Positions 42,556 to 51,392 are shown, numbered from the stretch's first letter. The stretch is DNA of 64,000 nt from JAEXNA01 sp037189585 (GCA_037189585.1 JBBCJA010000019.1:1-64000); one strand, 5' to 3'. A program made the numbers and translations. Notes: generated from the letters alone by a model not told the origin.

Positions 42556-44018
42556 AAAAGCCTATCTCCCTCCTGCTGGGATTGAGCCTTCTCGGAGCCG
42601 CCTGGGCTAAGGAGATGACACCGGCTCACCACGGCTATGAGCAGGGGAAGCAGGCTGGAATTCGTGAAGGGCGTGATCGAGTCGGTGACCGAGCCTACCG
42701 GGATGGAGATATCGACGGCTACTCCGCTGGTCTAGCGCAGGGGCAACAGCAACTTCTCGACTCGGCTTTCGCCCAGGGTTTGAGCCAGGGAGCCAACGAC
42801 GGGACGGCGCACGGTCGCCAGGAAGGCCGGGACAGCGGCCTGGAGCAAGGTCGTCAGGACGGGCAAGCGCAAGGGGAGCTCAAGGCTCGAGAAGCCGCCG
42901 ACAAGGCCGCGGCGACCGCGGTAGCTGCCCGTGCTCAAGCTGATGGAACAGCTCGGGCCCACGCCTCCAACCCTAAAGCCGACGGAGTCCGATTGGGCCA
43001 CCAGGCGGGAATCCAACGAGCCCAAAAGGAGGCCCAGGAGAAAGATTTCACCCGAGCCCGCCAGGACTATCGGGCCAAACAGTACTCCAGTGCTCCCAAA
43101 ATTCGAAGCGATGTTCGCCAAGCGCCTCTCACTCTGGAGAGCGGGGGTTGGCTGCTGGCGCGAAACGCCGAGGCCGTTTTTGGTCGTCCGAGCTGTCCCG
43201 GCCCGGATTGGCGCTACCTTCGCTACGGCTCGGACAACGAGGAGTACCAAAGTGCCTACCGCCGGGGTTACTCCGAGGGTGTACGCCAAGGCTTCGACGA
43301 CGGATACGATCGTGAATATCGTTACGGCTATGATCGCGCCTTCAGCCTTGGCCTCTCCAACGCCGTTGTCGGGAATCTGCAGGCCACGGTCGATCAAGCT
43401 TATGAGGAAGGTTTCGCCAAGGCCCATAAGGAGGCGTTCGAGCAAGCCAACAAGGCAGCCCATCAAGAGGCCTACACTCCGGCCTTCGAAGCCGCCTACA
43501 CCCAGACTTATTCCTCAGCCTACCCGCAGTTCGAGGCCCAGCACTACAAGACTCAGGAGGATACTGCCTTCCAAGCCATCTATGACCCGCCTTACCAAGA
43601 GGCTTTCAGTGTCCAGGAAACGGCGACCTTCACCGAACGTTATCCCAAGGAGGCCAAGCGGGCTTATGACACGGGCTGGAAAGCCGAGGCTCAAGACTTC
43701 GCGCGTCGTCCGGTTCGACTCTTAGAGGCCTGGGTCTCTCCCACCGAGGTGGAAGGCCTGGGGCTGCTCTGCGTGCGTCTTCGAAACTTCTCCGACCAAA
43801 CCGTGGTGGGGAAACGGCTGCGAGTCTCTTTCGGCTCCTCCACCAGTCGCTTCTACCACCCCATCCCGGCCCATAGCGAGATGACGGTAACCGGGCTCCT
43901 AAGGATGCGCGGCGACATTCCTGGTGGTTCCGAAATCTTCGGCGCCATCGAGTCCGACGGAAAAACCTACCCGCTGGATCAGGTCGTCCTGGGACCACCT
44001 CCAACCGCCGGAAATTAA
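42552..44018 (+). CDS. exported protein with GxxxG-type helical repeats
   Basis: 488 residues from GTG 42552 (overlaps the previous stop as GTGA); signal peptide PISLLLGLSLLGAAWA. Residues about 25-110 are four-residue Gly periodic repeats (GYEQGKQAGIREGRDRVGD, GLSQGANDGTAHGRQEGRDS). A second zone (about 230-360) repeats Y/A/E four-residue units (YRRGYSEGVRQGFDDGYDRE, HKEAFEQANKAAHQEAYTPA). The C-terminal 110 residues form a beta-like domain (LEAWVSPTEVEGLGLLCVRL). Gly at every fourth position suggests tight helix-helix packing, similar to glycine-zipper proteins. Function unknown. Confidence 0.7.
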   Translation: MKKPISLLLGLSLLGAAWAKEMTPAHHGYEQGKQAGIREGRDRVGDRAYRDGDIDGYSAGLAQGQQQLLDSAFAQGLSQGANDGTAHGRQEGRDSGLEQGRQDGQAQGELKAREAADKAAATAVAARAQADGTARAHASNPKADGVRLGHQAGIQRAQKEAQEKDFTRARQDYRAKQYSSAPKIRSDVRQAPLTLESGGWLLARNAEAVFGRPSCPGPDWRYLRYGSDNEEYQSAYRRGYSEGVRQGFDDGYDREYRYGYDRAFSLGLSNAVVGNLQATVDQAYEEGFAKAHKEAFEQANKAAHQEAYTPAFEAAYTQTYSSAYPQFEAQHYKTQEDTAFQAIYDPPYQEAFSVQETATFTERYPKEAKRAYDTGWKAEAQDFARRPVRLLEAWVSPTEVEGLGLLCVRLRNFSDQTVVGKRLRVSFGSSTSRFYHPIPAHSEMTVTGLLRMRGDIPGGSEIFGAIESDGKTYPLDQVVLGPPPTAGN

Positions 44019-44022
44019 GACA

Positions 44023-44676
44023 TTGACCTCCCCAAATCCACCGTCGGGGCGGCCCTGGAAACTGCTCCTTCGAGGGCTACCGGCGGTGGTGGTGGCTTCA
44101 ATCTCCGTGGCACTGTACTACAACATCACGTTCTTTGGGAAAGCGCTTGTCGCTCTCCCCTCACTACCGATAGCGGCGGCCTGTCTATTCTACTATCTCT
44201 CCGCCTTCAATACCACGCCACCAGTGGCCCAGGTGATACTCTGGATGGCGAGCTTTGTGATTGCCGGTCCTCTCTGGTGGCTGGGATTGAGTGTAACCCT
44301 TCAGCGTTTCGCCGCAACCGACTCAACAAGATTTGTAGCTTTCCAAAGCCGAGTACAAAACTACCTGTGGCTCTACGCGTTCCCTCTTCCTTGGCTCCTC
44401 TGGGTTCACGCGCAATCGCCCAACGGTCCCTCCTGGGATGCCCTACGCGGCGCGATTCTCATCCGCGACCATCTCTACTGGACCAGCTTCGGAACGGAGA
44501 ACTGGCTCAACGTCATCTATCTCGGCCTGGCTGGAACAGAGTCCGTGCTGACCGTCTGGGCGGTTCACCAATCGACTCTCGACTGGAAGCGCTCACTTGT
44601 CGTCGTTTCCTTGGCCAGTCTGGTGGCTCTCCTGGGGCTGTGCGCTCTAGCCCAACTGCTCTTCTGGATACGATAA
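44023..44676 (+). CDS. membrane protein of unknown function
   Basis: 217 residues if started at TTG 44023, 4 bases after the previous stop; there is no clear ribosome-binding site and an upstream in-frame ATG (43924) would overlap the previous gene. It has about six membrane segments (LPAVVVASISVALYYNITFF, QVILWMASFVIAGPLWWLGL, SLVVVSLASLVALLGLCALA). No family recognised. It ends 2 bases before the convergent Fur-type gene. Confidence 0.6.
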   Translation: MTSPNPPSGRPWKLLLRGLPAVVVASISVALYYNITFFGKALVALPSLPIAAACLFYYLSAFNTTPPVAQVILWMASFVIAGPLWWLGLSVTLQRFAATDSTRFVAFQSRVQNYLWLYAFPLPWLLWVHAQSPNGPSWDALRGAILIRDHLYWTSFGTENWLNVIYLGLAGTESVLTVWAVHQSTLDWKRSLVVVSLASLVALLGLCALAQLLFWIR

Positions 44677-44678
44677 CG

Positions 44679-45044
44679 TTAGGAACATTCCGGGCAGTGG
44701 CCGTAGAGGGTGATGGCATGAGAGGTGACCTGGAATCCTGGAGGGGTCAGGCCTTTGAGATCGCCGGGGCATTTGTGGATGTCGAAGACCTTCGAGCAGT
44801 CGTTGCACTGAAAATGGTGATGATGGCCCAAATCCGCCGATTCGTAACGCGGCGCCGAGCCTGGTATCTCCACCACGCGAAGCGAGCCGTCCTCGACCAG
44901 ACTTTTGATGTTACGGTAGACCGTGGCGATGCCTATTCCAGGGATAGCGCGCGAAGAGAGTTCCCGTACCTCATCGGGGGATAGGGGGCGATCGCTTTCG
45001 GAGAAAACCTCACGGATCGCGTCTCTTTGCTTCGTCTTCCTCAC
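44679..45044 (-). CDS. Fur-family metal regulator (Zur-like by context)
   Basis: 121 residues if started at GTG 45044; upstream in-frame starts would add a non-homologous extension. The winged helix has the Fur recognition block GIATVYRNIKSLVEDG. The metal domain has GHHHHFQCNDCSKVFDI (His sensory site and first CxxC) and a C-terminal CPEC (second CxxC), the structural zinc site. Zn, Fe and Mn sensors cannot be separated by motif alone. The clustering of Fur/Zur-like boxes with CobW GTPases, a MerC protein and a TonB receptor within 15 kb favours zinc. Divergent from the lipoprotein at 45124. Confidence 0.85.
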   Translation of the reverse strand: MRKTKQRDAIREVFSESDRPLSPDEVRELSSRAIPGIGIATVYRNIKSLVEDGSLRVVEIPGSAPRYESADLGHHHHFQCNDCSKVFDIHKCPGDLKGLTPPGFQVTSHAITLYGHCPECS

Positions 45045-45123
45045 TTTTATGGTTTTCGCCGCACCGACTTGGGAACCCCTTTTTAGAGGTGAATCCCTCT
45101 CAAGAGGGTAGAGCCAAAGAGCT

Positions 45124-45774
45124 ATGTCGATGTCACGAACCCTTCTTCTCTTAGCCGTCGTGGCCACACTGGGATGCCAGCCTTCGTCCGAACCCATCGC
45201 CTCATCTTCGCCCTCGATTCAAGGTGCCCCGATCGACTCTCCAGCTCAAGTCGATTCGCCCACATCCGCTTCCACCACCCCGGCTATCTCGACCCTTTCC
45301 GACCCAGGGCAAAGAGTCGCCCCCACCGATCCGGCGGAGCGAGCCAGGTTGGCTGTGGACGCTCCCCAACCGAAAGCCCGTGACGGCTATATTCCGGCCT
45401 CCTTTAGAGACCTTTCCAGCTTTGTCTACGAAGCCGATATGAATGGAAAACTCAGCCCTGAATCTCATATCCCTGAAGAGATCCAAAAGCTCGACAAGGC
45501 CCAGGTCGCGGTCTCCGGCTTTCTGATGCCGATCGAATTTAAAGGGAGCAAAGTTTCCACTGTGATTCTGGTCAGAAATCAGCTTCTCTGCTGTTTTGGC
45601 GAGGAACCCAAACTCAACGAGTGGGTCTTCATTAATGTCGAGCCGCCGGTCGACCCCATTACCGACGTACCCGTGACGATGTACGGAACCTTTTACGCCA
45701 GTCCCGATCGCGAGGAGGGCCAGGTGATCTCGCTTTATCGCATGCAAGCGAGCGCGATGGAGGCGATGCAGTGA
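45124..45774 (+). CDS. DUF3299-like lipoprotein
   Basis: 216 residues with a lipoprotein signal (RTLLLLAVVATLGC) and a Ser/Pro-rich spacer. The domain contains IPEEIQKLDKAQVAVSGFLM, VILVRNQLLCCFGEEPKLNE and VPVTMYGTFYA ... LYRMQA, the DUF3299-type pattern often found next to metal-uptake or Fur genes. The LLCC pair may bind metal. It sits directly divergent from the Fur-type regulator and is coupled to the next gene (GTGA). Confidence 0.7.
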   Translation: MSMSRTLLLLAVVATLGCQPSSEPIASSSPSIQGAPIDSPAQVDSPTSASTTPAISTLSDPGQRVAPTDPAERARLAVDAPQPKARDGYIPASFRDLSSFVYEADMNGKLSPESHIPEEIQKLDKAQVAVSGFLMPIEFKGSKVSTVILVRNQLLCCFGEEPKLNEWVFINVEPPVDPITDVPVTMYGTFYASPDREEGQVISLYRMQASAMEAMQ

Positions 45775-46853
45775 AGGCTCTCCTTATCGCGCTTCTTCTC
45801 CTAACCTCGGTCGCCGGCGCCTGCCCTTTCTGCGCTCCGTCCGAGGCCGACCTCTTCTCCGAGCTTCAAGATGCTCAGTCGGTCGTACTGGTCAGCAAAG
45901 TGGAGACCAAAAAGTACAAAATTCTAGAGGTTCTCAAAGGGCAAGCCACGGTGGGCAAAATCGTGCTGGCCGCCGAGCCTAAGGGAACGAGCAGCCCCCA
46001 GGGAGGATTACTCCTGACCACGGCCGCTCCGGCCAACCTCCCCTATTGGTCGGACGCACCACGCTATCTCGACGCGAACGAAATCGCCTTCGTACGAAAA
46101 GCGCTGCCAATCACCCGCGAGAGTCAAGCCAAAAAGTGGGACTTCGCGGCTTCGTATCTGGAACACCCCTCCTCCGAGATCGCCAACGCCGCTTATAGCC
46201 TGTTAGCCGCCGCACCGCTGAGCGAAGTCCAAAAAAGAGCAAAAGTCCCGAGCAACGCGAAACTTCTGAGCTGGGTCAAGAACGGAAAGATTCCCGAGGA
46301 ACGACGCGCTCTCTATCTACTTATGGCCTATCCCAGCTTTACCAAGGCGGACACACCCTGGCTCAAATCCGCCCTTTTTCACCCCAAACTCTCACCGATG
46401 TCTGCCCTACTCGGACCCTACATCGTGGCCTATCTCCAGGTGACAGGTTCTTCCGGAGTCAGCGAAGTCCAAAAGCGCTTCTTATCGGCCGAAGCGCCCG
46501 CCTCTCGAACCTTGACAGTGACTCGAGCCCTGGCCCTCGTCGGCCATCGAACCTCCTCCCAGCCGCTCAAAGACACCATCCGAGCCGTCTTTCTCAAAGA
46601 AGTGGCGCATCCGGTCCGAGGCCCTTACGCGATAGCTCCCCTGGCCGTATGGAAAGACTATCGGGCCGCGCCCACGGTGGAAAAGCTAGGAAGTCGAAAA
46701 GATACCTGGATCAAGGTGGCTGTGATTCGCTACTTCCGGAGCTTCTCCGGCGCCGAAGCCCAAGCGGCGCTCGGGCGACTTTCTAAAGTTGACGGAGGCC
46801 TGGTCAGCCGAACCACCGATGCTTACAAAGTGTCGGATCTGGGGATCGAATAA
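45771..46853 (+). CDS. exported protein with CPFC motif and helical repeats
   Basis: 360 residues from GTG 45771; signal peptide ALLIALLLLTSVAGA followed at once by CPFCAPSEADLFSELQDA. The rest is a beta domain (VVLVSKVETKKYKILEVLKG) and HEAT-like helical repeats. The CPFC at the mature N-terminus suggests metal or redox chemistry, consistent with the metal-related neighbours. No named family. Confidence 0.65.
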   Translation: MKALLIALLLLTSVAGACPFCAPSEADLFSELQDAQSVVLVSKVETKKYKILEVLKGQATVGKIVLAAEPKGTSSPQGGLLLTTAAPANLPYWSDAPRYLDANEIAFVRKALPITRESQAKKWDFAASYLEHPSSEIANAAYSLLAAAPLSEVQKRAKVPSNAKLLSWVKNGKIPEERRALYLLMAYPSFTKADTPWLKSALFHPKLSPMSALLGPYIVAYLQVTGSSGVSEVQKRFLSAEAPASRTLTVTRALALVGHRTSSQPLKDTIRAVFLKEVAHPVRGPYAIAPLAVWKDYRAAPTVEKLGSRKDTWIKVAVIRYFRSFSGAEAQAALGRLSKVDGGLVSRTTDAYKVSDLGIE

Positions 46854-46867
46854 GGCGAGCTTCTCCC

Positions 46868-46896
46868 TTGACAAGTAACTGATAATCAATTATCAA
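46868..46896 (+). promoter_or_regulatory. Fur/Zur-type box over the MerC promoter
   Basis: TGATAATCAATTATCA (46880-46895) lies between -35 TTGACA (46868) and -10 TATCAA (46891), 17 bp apart. A repressor there would block the polymerase. The -10 ends 6 bases before the GTG start, suggesting a leaderless mRNA. Confidence 0.75.
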
Positions 46897-46902
46897 TACA
46901 GC

Positions 46903-47331
46903 GTGAGTTCCCCTAGTACATCCGTGCGACCCCGCGGCGTTGTCGACGCCGTCGGAGTCTTCCTCTCTCAGCTCTGCTTACTGCACTGCTTCCTCTTACC
47001 GGCACTACTGGCGGTCTTGCCTAGCTTGGACCTTCACGCCCTGCCGGGCGGCGAGGCGATTCACTTTGGAATCCTCCTCCTGTCGACCCCCACGGCACTC
47101 TATGCGCTACTGTCGGGACGCCGGTATCATCATCTGACGAAGCCGCTCGTCTATGGAATCGTCGGCTTGGCTCTACTCTGGCTTGGAACAACCTTGGAAC
47201 ACAGCCACCACAGCCTGCTTCACTCCGGGGCCCACTTCACAGGCGCTTGCGGCAGTATGTTTCTTCTCGTCGCTCATCTAACCAACTGGCGCGCGGTTCG
47301 ACAAACCGGAAGCTGCGCCTGTCCCCACTAA
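46903..47331 (+). CDS. MerC-domain membrane protein
   Basis: 142 residues from GTG 46903. Four membrane segments with the family block SQLCLLHCFLLPALLAVLP, a His-rich centre (HHLTKPLVY, LEHSHHSLLHSGAHF) and a Cys/His end (GSCACPH). MerC proteins carry metal ions; in Zur-regulated settings they are more likely tied to zinc than to mercury. The Fur/Zur box directly upstream supports that. Confidence 0.85.
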   Translation: MSSPSTSVRPRGVVDAVGVFLSQLCLLHCFLLPALLAVLPSLDLHALPGGEAIHFGILLLSTPTALYALLSGRRYHHLTKPLVYGIVGLALLWLGTTLEHSHHSLLHSGAHFTGACGSMFLLVAHLTNWRAVRQTGSCACPH

Positions 47332-47519
47332 GCGCCACGTCAAATTCCAAGCTCTATCCGTGGTCTTTGGAGGGCCCCGGCGCGATGGCAACAAACCGTC
47401 AACACGACAGGCAAGAGGAACGTCTAACCTGTCTGGGCGAGTTTCGCGAATTAGAGGCTTTTGACCATCTGTAGGCCAATGTGCCGCGATGAAATCAGGG
47501 CTTCAGGTAGGGTGTGGTT

Positions 47520-49520
47520 ATGAGCGATAAAAGCGATTCCTTGTTACGGACAAAACCTTTGGATCGGATCCTGAAGCAGGCCGTCCAAAAAGAGGGTGGT
47601 CTGAAACGTGTTCTTGGCGCATGGGATCTCACGGCAATCGGAGTGGGAGCCATTATCGGGGCGGGAATCTTCGTTCTGACAGGCACAGCTGCCAAGGAGG
47701 CGGCGGGACCGGGCATCATGGTTTCTTACATGTTAGCCGGAACAGCTTGTATCTTGGCCGCCCTCTGTTACGCCGAGTTCGCTACACGAATGCCGATTTC
47801 CGGATCGGCCTACACCTACGCTTACGCGACCGTGGGCGAACTGGCCGCCTGGATTATCGGGTGGGACTTGATCTTGGAATACACCATCGGTGCTTCCACA
47901 GTCGCGGTCGGCTGGACTAAGTACCTCAATGAGTTTATCAAGGGGTTCCAATCGGTCGGACCAAACGGAGAACCACCGCCAGGTGTACCCCATTGGTTGT
48001 TGCACGCGGGGGCCGAGCCGGGGAGTTCGGGCGGTGTGAACCTGGCAGCAGTTTTATTAATTATCCTATTGACCATTCTTCTGTGCATCGGAGTGAAGGA
48101 ATCCGCACGATTCAACGCGGTCATGGTGGCGATCAAGAGCGGCGTTGTGCTGTTTGTCATCTTCGCGGGCGCTCAGTGGGTCCAACCAGCGAACTGGGAT
48201 CCCTTCATGCCTTTCGGCTTCAGCGGTGTCGTACAAGGCGCGGCGCTTGTCTTCTTTGCCTACATCGGATTTGACGCGGTCTCCACGGCCGCCGAAGAGG
48301 TCAAGAATCCCAGCAAGGATCTCCCCATCGGGATCGTCGCCTCATTGGTTATCTGTACAGTCCTGTATGTGGCCGTAGCGGCGGTGATCACCGGTATGGT
48401 TCCCTACGCCAGTATTGACCAGGGCGCTCCTCTAGCCGCAGCCTTTCAGTCTGTCGGGAATACCTCGGCCCAACGCTTGATAGGCCTGGGTGGATTCGTC
48501 GGGTTAACGACCGTGGTCTTGGTTCTGTTGATGTCGCAACCGCGTATCTGGTTCGCGATGGCCCGCGATGGCCTCTTGATGCCCTGGTTTTCCAGAATCC
48601 ACCCCAAGACCGGGACTCCCGTCAATGCCACCATTCTAGCCGGTACTATCGCTCTCATTATGGCCGCTGCGGTACCGATGGAAGACCTGCATCACATGGT
48701 CAGTATCGGCACACTCTTCGCCTTTGTGGTTGTGTCGGGCAGTATTCTTATCTTGCGCTACAAAACGCCGGAGAATCCAACCAAGGTCGTCAATCAAACC
48801 CTACTCCTGGGCTTGGGCCTAACCGTTTTGTGTGTGGGTCTAGCCGGGTTCATGATGACCAAGGACGACACTTTGACTTTCTCCAAAAATAGCGCGACCG
48901 TGAACGCGGAAGGAGCTCTCGTGACGGAGCAGGGCGAGCTTCTTCTCTCCAGGGAAGATGTCCAGTTGGCGACTCAAGACAATGGTCTGACCGTTAAAGA
49001 CGACCAAGTCACTCTGACCAATGATTGGTTGCGGCTGACCCACGATCATGAGCTCACCACTCGAGACGGAAAGGTGCTCAAGGTCAAAGACGATGTCCTG
49101 AAAATGGAGAAGAGTGAGCAACTCGCCGTCAAACGGGGCGACTGGATGCGTGCGGCATGCCGCGCGGCGGGATCCTCCAATGCCGAGTCGCTGCAGTTTA
49201 AAATTGCTTGTGCCCTAACTATTCTGGGCTTCCTAGTGATTGCTGGACCGATACTTTTCATGTTCGCGCAACCGACTTTCAATCCGCCGACCACATTCAA
49301 ATGCCCGCTTGTTCCCGCCGTTCCGATCTTGGCGATGTTTGGCAACATCTTCATGATGGCTACGTTGAGTCCCGAGGCGTGGGTGCGACTGTTCATTTGG
49401 CTGGGAATCGGTTTCGCCATTTATTTCGGATACGGTCGCAATCACAGTAAGCTGAGCCCGAACTATGAAGGCGATCCCGACGCTACCGAAGAGTTCAACT
49501 TGCCCGACGCGACCCACTAA
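47520..49520 (+). CDS. APC-family amino acid permease with unusual hydrophilic insertion
   Basis: 666 residues from ATG 47520. The N-terminal 430 residues fit the cationic-amino-acid-transporter branch of the APC superfamily: AIGVGAIIGAGIFVLTGTAA, FFAYIGFDAVSTAAEEVKNP, ARDGLLMPWFSRIHPKTGTP. After membrane segment 12 or so, an insertion of about 100 residues (DDTLTFSKNSATVNAEGALV ... VLKMEKSEQLAVKRGDWM) has short beta-like repeats and precedes two more membrane segments. The insertion is not usual for the family. Substrate unknown (Lys/Arg-like guess). Confidence 0.88.
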   Translation: MSDKSDSLLRTKPLDRILKQAVQKEGGLKRVLGAWDLTAIGVGAIIGAGIFVLTGTAAKEAAGPGIMVSYMLAGTACILAALCYAEFATRMPISGSAYTYAYATVGELAAWIIGWDLILEYTIGASTVAVGWTKYLNEFIKGFQSVGPNGEPPPGVPHWLLHAGAEPGSSGGVNLAAVLLIILLTILLCIGVKESARFNAVMVAIKSGVVLFVIFAGAQWVQPANWDPFMPFGFSGVVQGAALVFFAYIGFDAVSTAAEEVKNPSKDLPIGIVASLVICTVLYVAVAAVITGMVPYASIDQGAPLAAAFQSVGNTSAQRLIGLGGFVGLTTVVLVLLMSQPRIWFAMARDGLLMPWFSRIHPKTGTPVNATILAGTIALIMAAAVPMEDLHHMVSIGTLFAFVVVSGSILILRYKTPENPTKVVNQTLLLGLGLTVLCVGLAGFMMTKDDTLTFSKNSATVNAEGALVTEQGELLLSREDVQLATQDNGLTVKDDQVTLTNDWLRLTHDHELTTRDGKVLKVKDDVLKMEKSEQLAVKRGDWMRAACRAAGSSNAESLQFKIACALTILGFLVIAGPILFMFAQPTFNPPTTFKCPLVPAVPILAMFGNIFMMATLSPEAWVRLFIWLGIGFAIYFGYGRNHSKLSPNYEGDPDATEEFNLPDATH

Positions 49521-49541
49521 ATCCGAATCTCACCGGTGAAA

Positions 49542-49571
49542 GGGAGCCCTCTTCGAGGGCTCCCTTTTTTT
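49542..49571 (+). terminator. rho-independent terminator
   Basis: GGGAGCCCTC (49542-49551) pairs with GAGGGCTCCC (49555-49564), followed by seven T. It ends the permease gene. Confidence 0.92.
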
Positions 49572-49582
49572 CTTGTGTGCGA

Positions 49583-49611
49583 TTGCGTGCCACCTCTGCA
49601 TTCCCTATAAT
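49583..49611 (+). promoter_or_regulatory. sigma70-type promoter for a leaderless mRNA
   Basis: TTGCGT (49583), 17-bp spacer, TATAAT (49606). The GTG start codon at 49618 is 7 bases after the -10 box, where transcription should begin, and no Shine-Dalgarno exists. Confidence 0.65.
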
Positions 49612-49617
49612 ACAAAA

Positions 49618-50256
49618 GTGACACGCCCAGACCCCGATCGAATCCGAAAGGTCCTCCGCGACGAGGTCGCTGAATTCAAAGCTCCAGGCGGCGTGGCCGG
49701 ACTTTTCAACAGCCTCCTCATGCTGGTAGCCTCAGTCGGTCTCTCCTCGGTTGTGGGATCAGGATTTTTCTGGATCTTCGCCGCGATGATGGAGATGGAC
49801 TACGAAGACAGCACGATAATCGTGGCCATGGTCTGCTCTCCTATCCTCGGGTTCATCCTGGGATATCTGACCCGAGACTCTCTGCTTTTACCAGGCCACA
49901 CGAATCGCACGGCCTCCGACTATGAGATTGGAGAGGACAATGAGCTTTTGGGCTGTCTCTTCTACTTTCTCCACATGCTGGGAAGCAGTGTCTATCATAG
50001 CGTGACCCAGCTTCTCAACGGCTTCGGGAAAGACCGTTCCAAGGAACTTGAACTCGCCGTGAGCATCGTCTCGCACCTTCTGATTAAAGGCCAGGCTCCC
50101 ACGGCGAAGTTGGCCGACTCTCTGATCGACCAGGGCGTTCCCAGGGAGCGAGTTCGCGACACTCTCGTGCTTTTGAGGGAGCAGCGCGTTATCGAGCCGG
50201 ACGAAAACCTCACCAGACTGTCTCCCTCCATCAAGCCTCTCTTAGGGCCTATCTAG
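49618..50256 (+). CDS. membrane protein of unknown function
   Basis: 212 residues from GTG 49618, chosen because the TATAAT box lies 7 bases upstream. Two membrane segments near the N-terminus (LFNSLLMLVASVGLSSVVGS and TIIVAMVCSPILGFILGYL); the C-terminal 100 residues are soluble and helical with a winged-helix-like end (AKLADSLIDQGVPRERVRDT, LLREQRVIEPDENLTRL). No family recognised. Its end overlaps the convergent CobW gene by four bases. Confidence 0.65.
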   Translation: MTRPDPDRIRKVLRDEVAEFKAPGGVAGLFNSLLMLVASVGLSSVVGSGFFWIFAAMMEMDYEDSTIIVAMVCSPILGFILGYLTRDSLLLPGHTNRTASDYEIGEDNELLGCLFYFLHMLGSSVYHSVTQLLNGFGKDRSKELELAVSIVSHLLIKGQAPTAKLADSLIDQGVPRERVRDTLVLLREQRVIEPDENLTRLSPSIKPLLGPI

Positions 50257-51368
50257 ACCCAAGCTGGAAGTGGGTCCTCGAACCGAATCCAAAGGTCGGG
50301 TCCCTGGGCCATCTCCGTGTCGGTCAGCAAAGCCTCGTTAAGCCAGGTCTTGATCCGGTCGGAAGAGAGCTCTTGACCAATGAAGACCAGCTCCTGGCGG
50401 CGCTCGCTTAAGGCCCCCTCCGACCACCACGGCCCACCCGGGTCAAGGGTCAGAGACTGTCCCGCCAACGACCAAACGCCCACCATGTCCGGACGACTGG
50501 CCAGCCAGAAAAACCCCTTGCCACGGAGCACTCCCTCCCAATCCCTGGCCAAAACTTCAGACAAGCGTTGAGGATGAAAGGGGCGTCTGGCTTCATAAAC
50601 CACACTACTGATCCCGTACTCCTCGGTCTCCGGAGCATGGCCCAGAGTCAATTCCATCTCCCATTCCTCATGTTTTCTCGCCGTCTCGGGATCGTAGAGT
50701 CCTGTTCCCACAATGGCGGAAAGAGGCACCTCCCCTCTCACCGTCTTGAGCAAACGAGCTCGGGGATTCAGGCGCCGAACTAGAGCCTCGGTGGCCCCTA
50801 ACGTTTCCTCATCCACCAAGTCTGTCTTGTTGAGCAAAATTACGTCTGCGAACTCGACCTGGTCGAAGAGAAGCTCGGCCATCGTCCTCTCGCCGTCATC
50901 GTCCTCTAGAGCCTCCGAACCGGAGGTCAGGTCGAGAAAATTGGAAACATCGACGACCGTCACCATGGTGTCGAGACGTGCCAGGCTAGATAGCGTGGTC
51001 TCCCCCTCAAGCGGCATATCGAAAGTCACCGCGACGGGGAGAGGTTCCGAAATTCCGGTGGATTCGATCAAGAGATAGTCAAAGCGCCCTTCCCTGGCCA
51101 ATCGTCCCACCTCGAGCAAAAGGTCCTCGCGCAGAGTGCAGCAGATGCAGCCGTTGCTCATTTCCACCAGGCGCTCCTCGGTTCGATGAAGCGACCCACC
51201 CTGAGCCAGCATTTGGGAATCGATGTTGATCTCGCTCATATCATTGACGATCACCGCCACCCGAAGATCCTGACGAGAATGCAGAATGTGGCGAAGAAGA
51301 GTGGTCTTTCCCGCCCCCAGAAATCCGGACAGAACGGTGACGGGTAGCTTCTTCGAATCAGAGGACAT
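50253..51368 (-). CDS. CobW/ZNG1-type GTPase 1
   Basis: 371 residues from ATG 51368; ATGs at 51377 and 51386 lie within the Fur/Zur box and are less likely. P-loop GFLGAGKTTLL, zinc-binding CxCC (NGCICCTLREDL), switch region LIESTGISEPLPVA, NKTDLV specificity motif, and C-terminal CobW_C domain (VVYEARRPFHPQRL). This family moves zinc into apo-enzymes under zinc shortage. Transcribed divergently from the FAD protein with one Fur/Zur box between, so both should rise when zinc is low. Paralogue of the gene at 52566. Confidence 0.92.
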   Translation of the reverse strand: MSSDSKKLPVTVLSGFLGAGKTTLLRHILHSRQDLRVAVIVNDMSEINIDSQMLAQGGSLHRTEERLVEMSNGCICCTLREDLLLEVGRLAREGRFDYLLIESTGISEPLPVAVTFDMPLEGETTLSSLARLDTMVTVVDVSNFLDLTSGSEALEDDDGERTMAELLFDQVEFADVILLNKTDLVDEETLGATEALVRRLNPRARLLKTVRGEVPLSAIVGTGLYDPETARKHEEWEMELTLGHAPETEEYGISSVVYEARRPFHPQRLSEVLARDWEGVLRGKGFFWLASRPDMVGVWSLAGQSLTLDPGGPWWSEGALSERRQELVFIGQELSSDRIKTWLNEALLTDTEMAQGPDLWIRFEDPLPAWV

Positions 51369-51376
51369 TTGATACA

Positions 51377-51392
51377 TGATAATCAAATATCA
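51377..51392. promoter_or_regulatory. Fur/Zur-type box between CobW 1 and the FAD protein
   Basis: TGATAATCAAATATCA in the 27-base spacer of two divergent genes. It can control both. Confidence 0.7.

Noticed and set aside
47350..47450. Possible SAM-I-type riboswitch leader before the permease (GGAGGG, GATGGCAAC pieces)
   Set aside because: The CTTATC/P1 and P2 kink-turn parts are missing and the spacing is wrong; only a short GACAGG/CCTGTC hairpin is seen. A covariance search would settle it.
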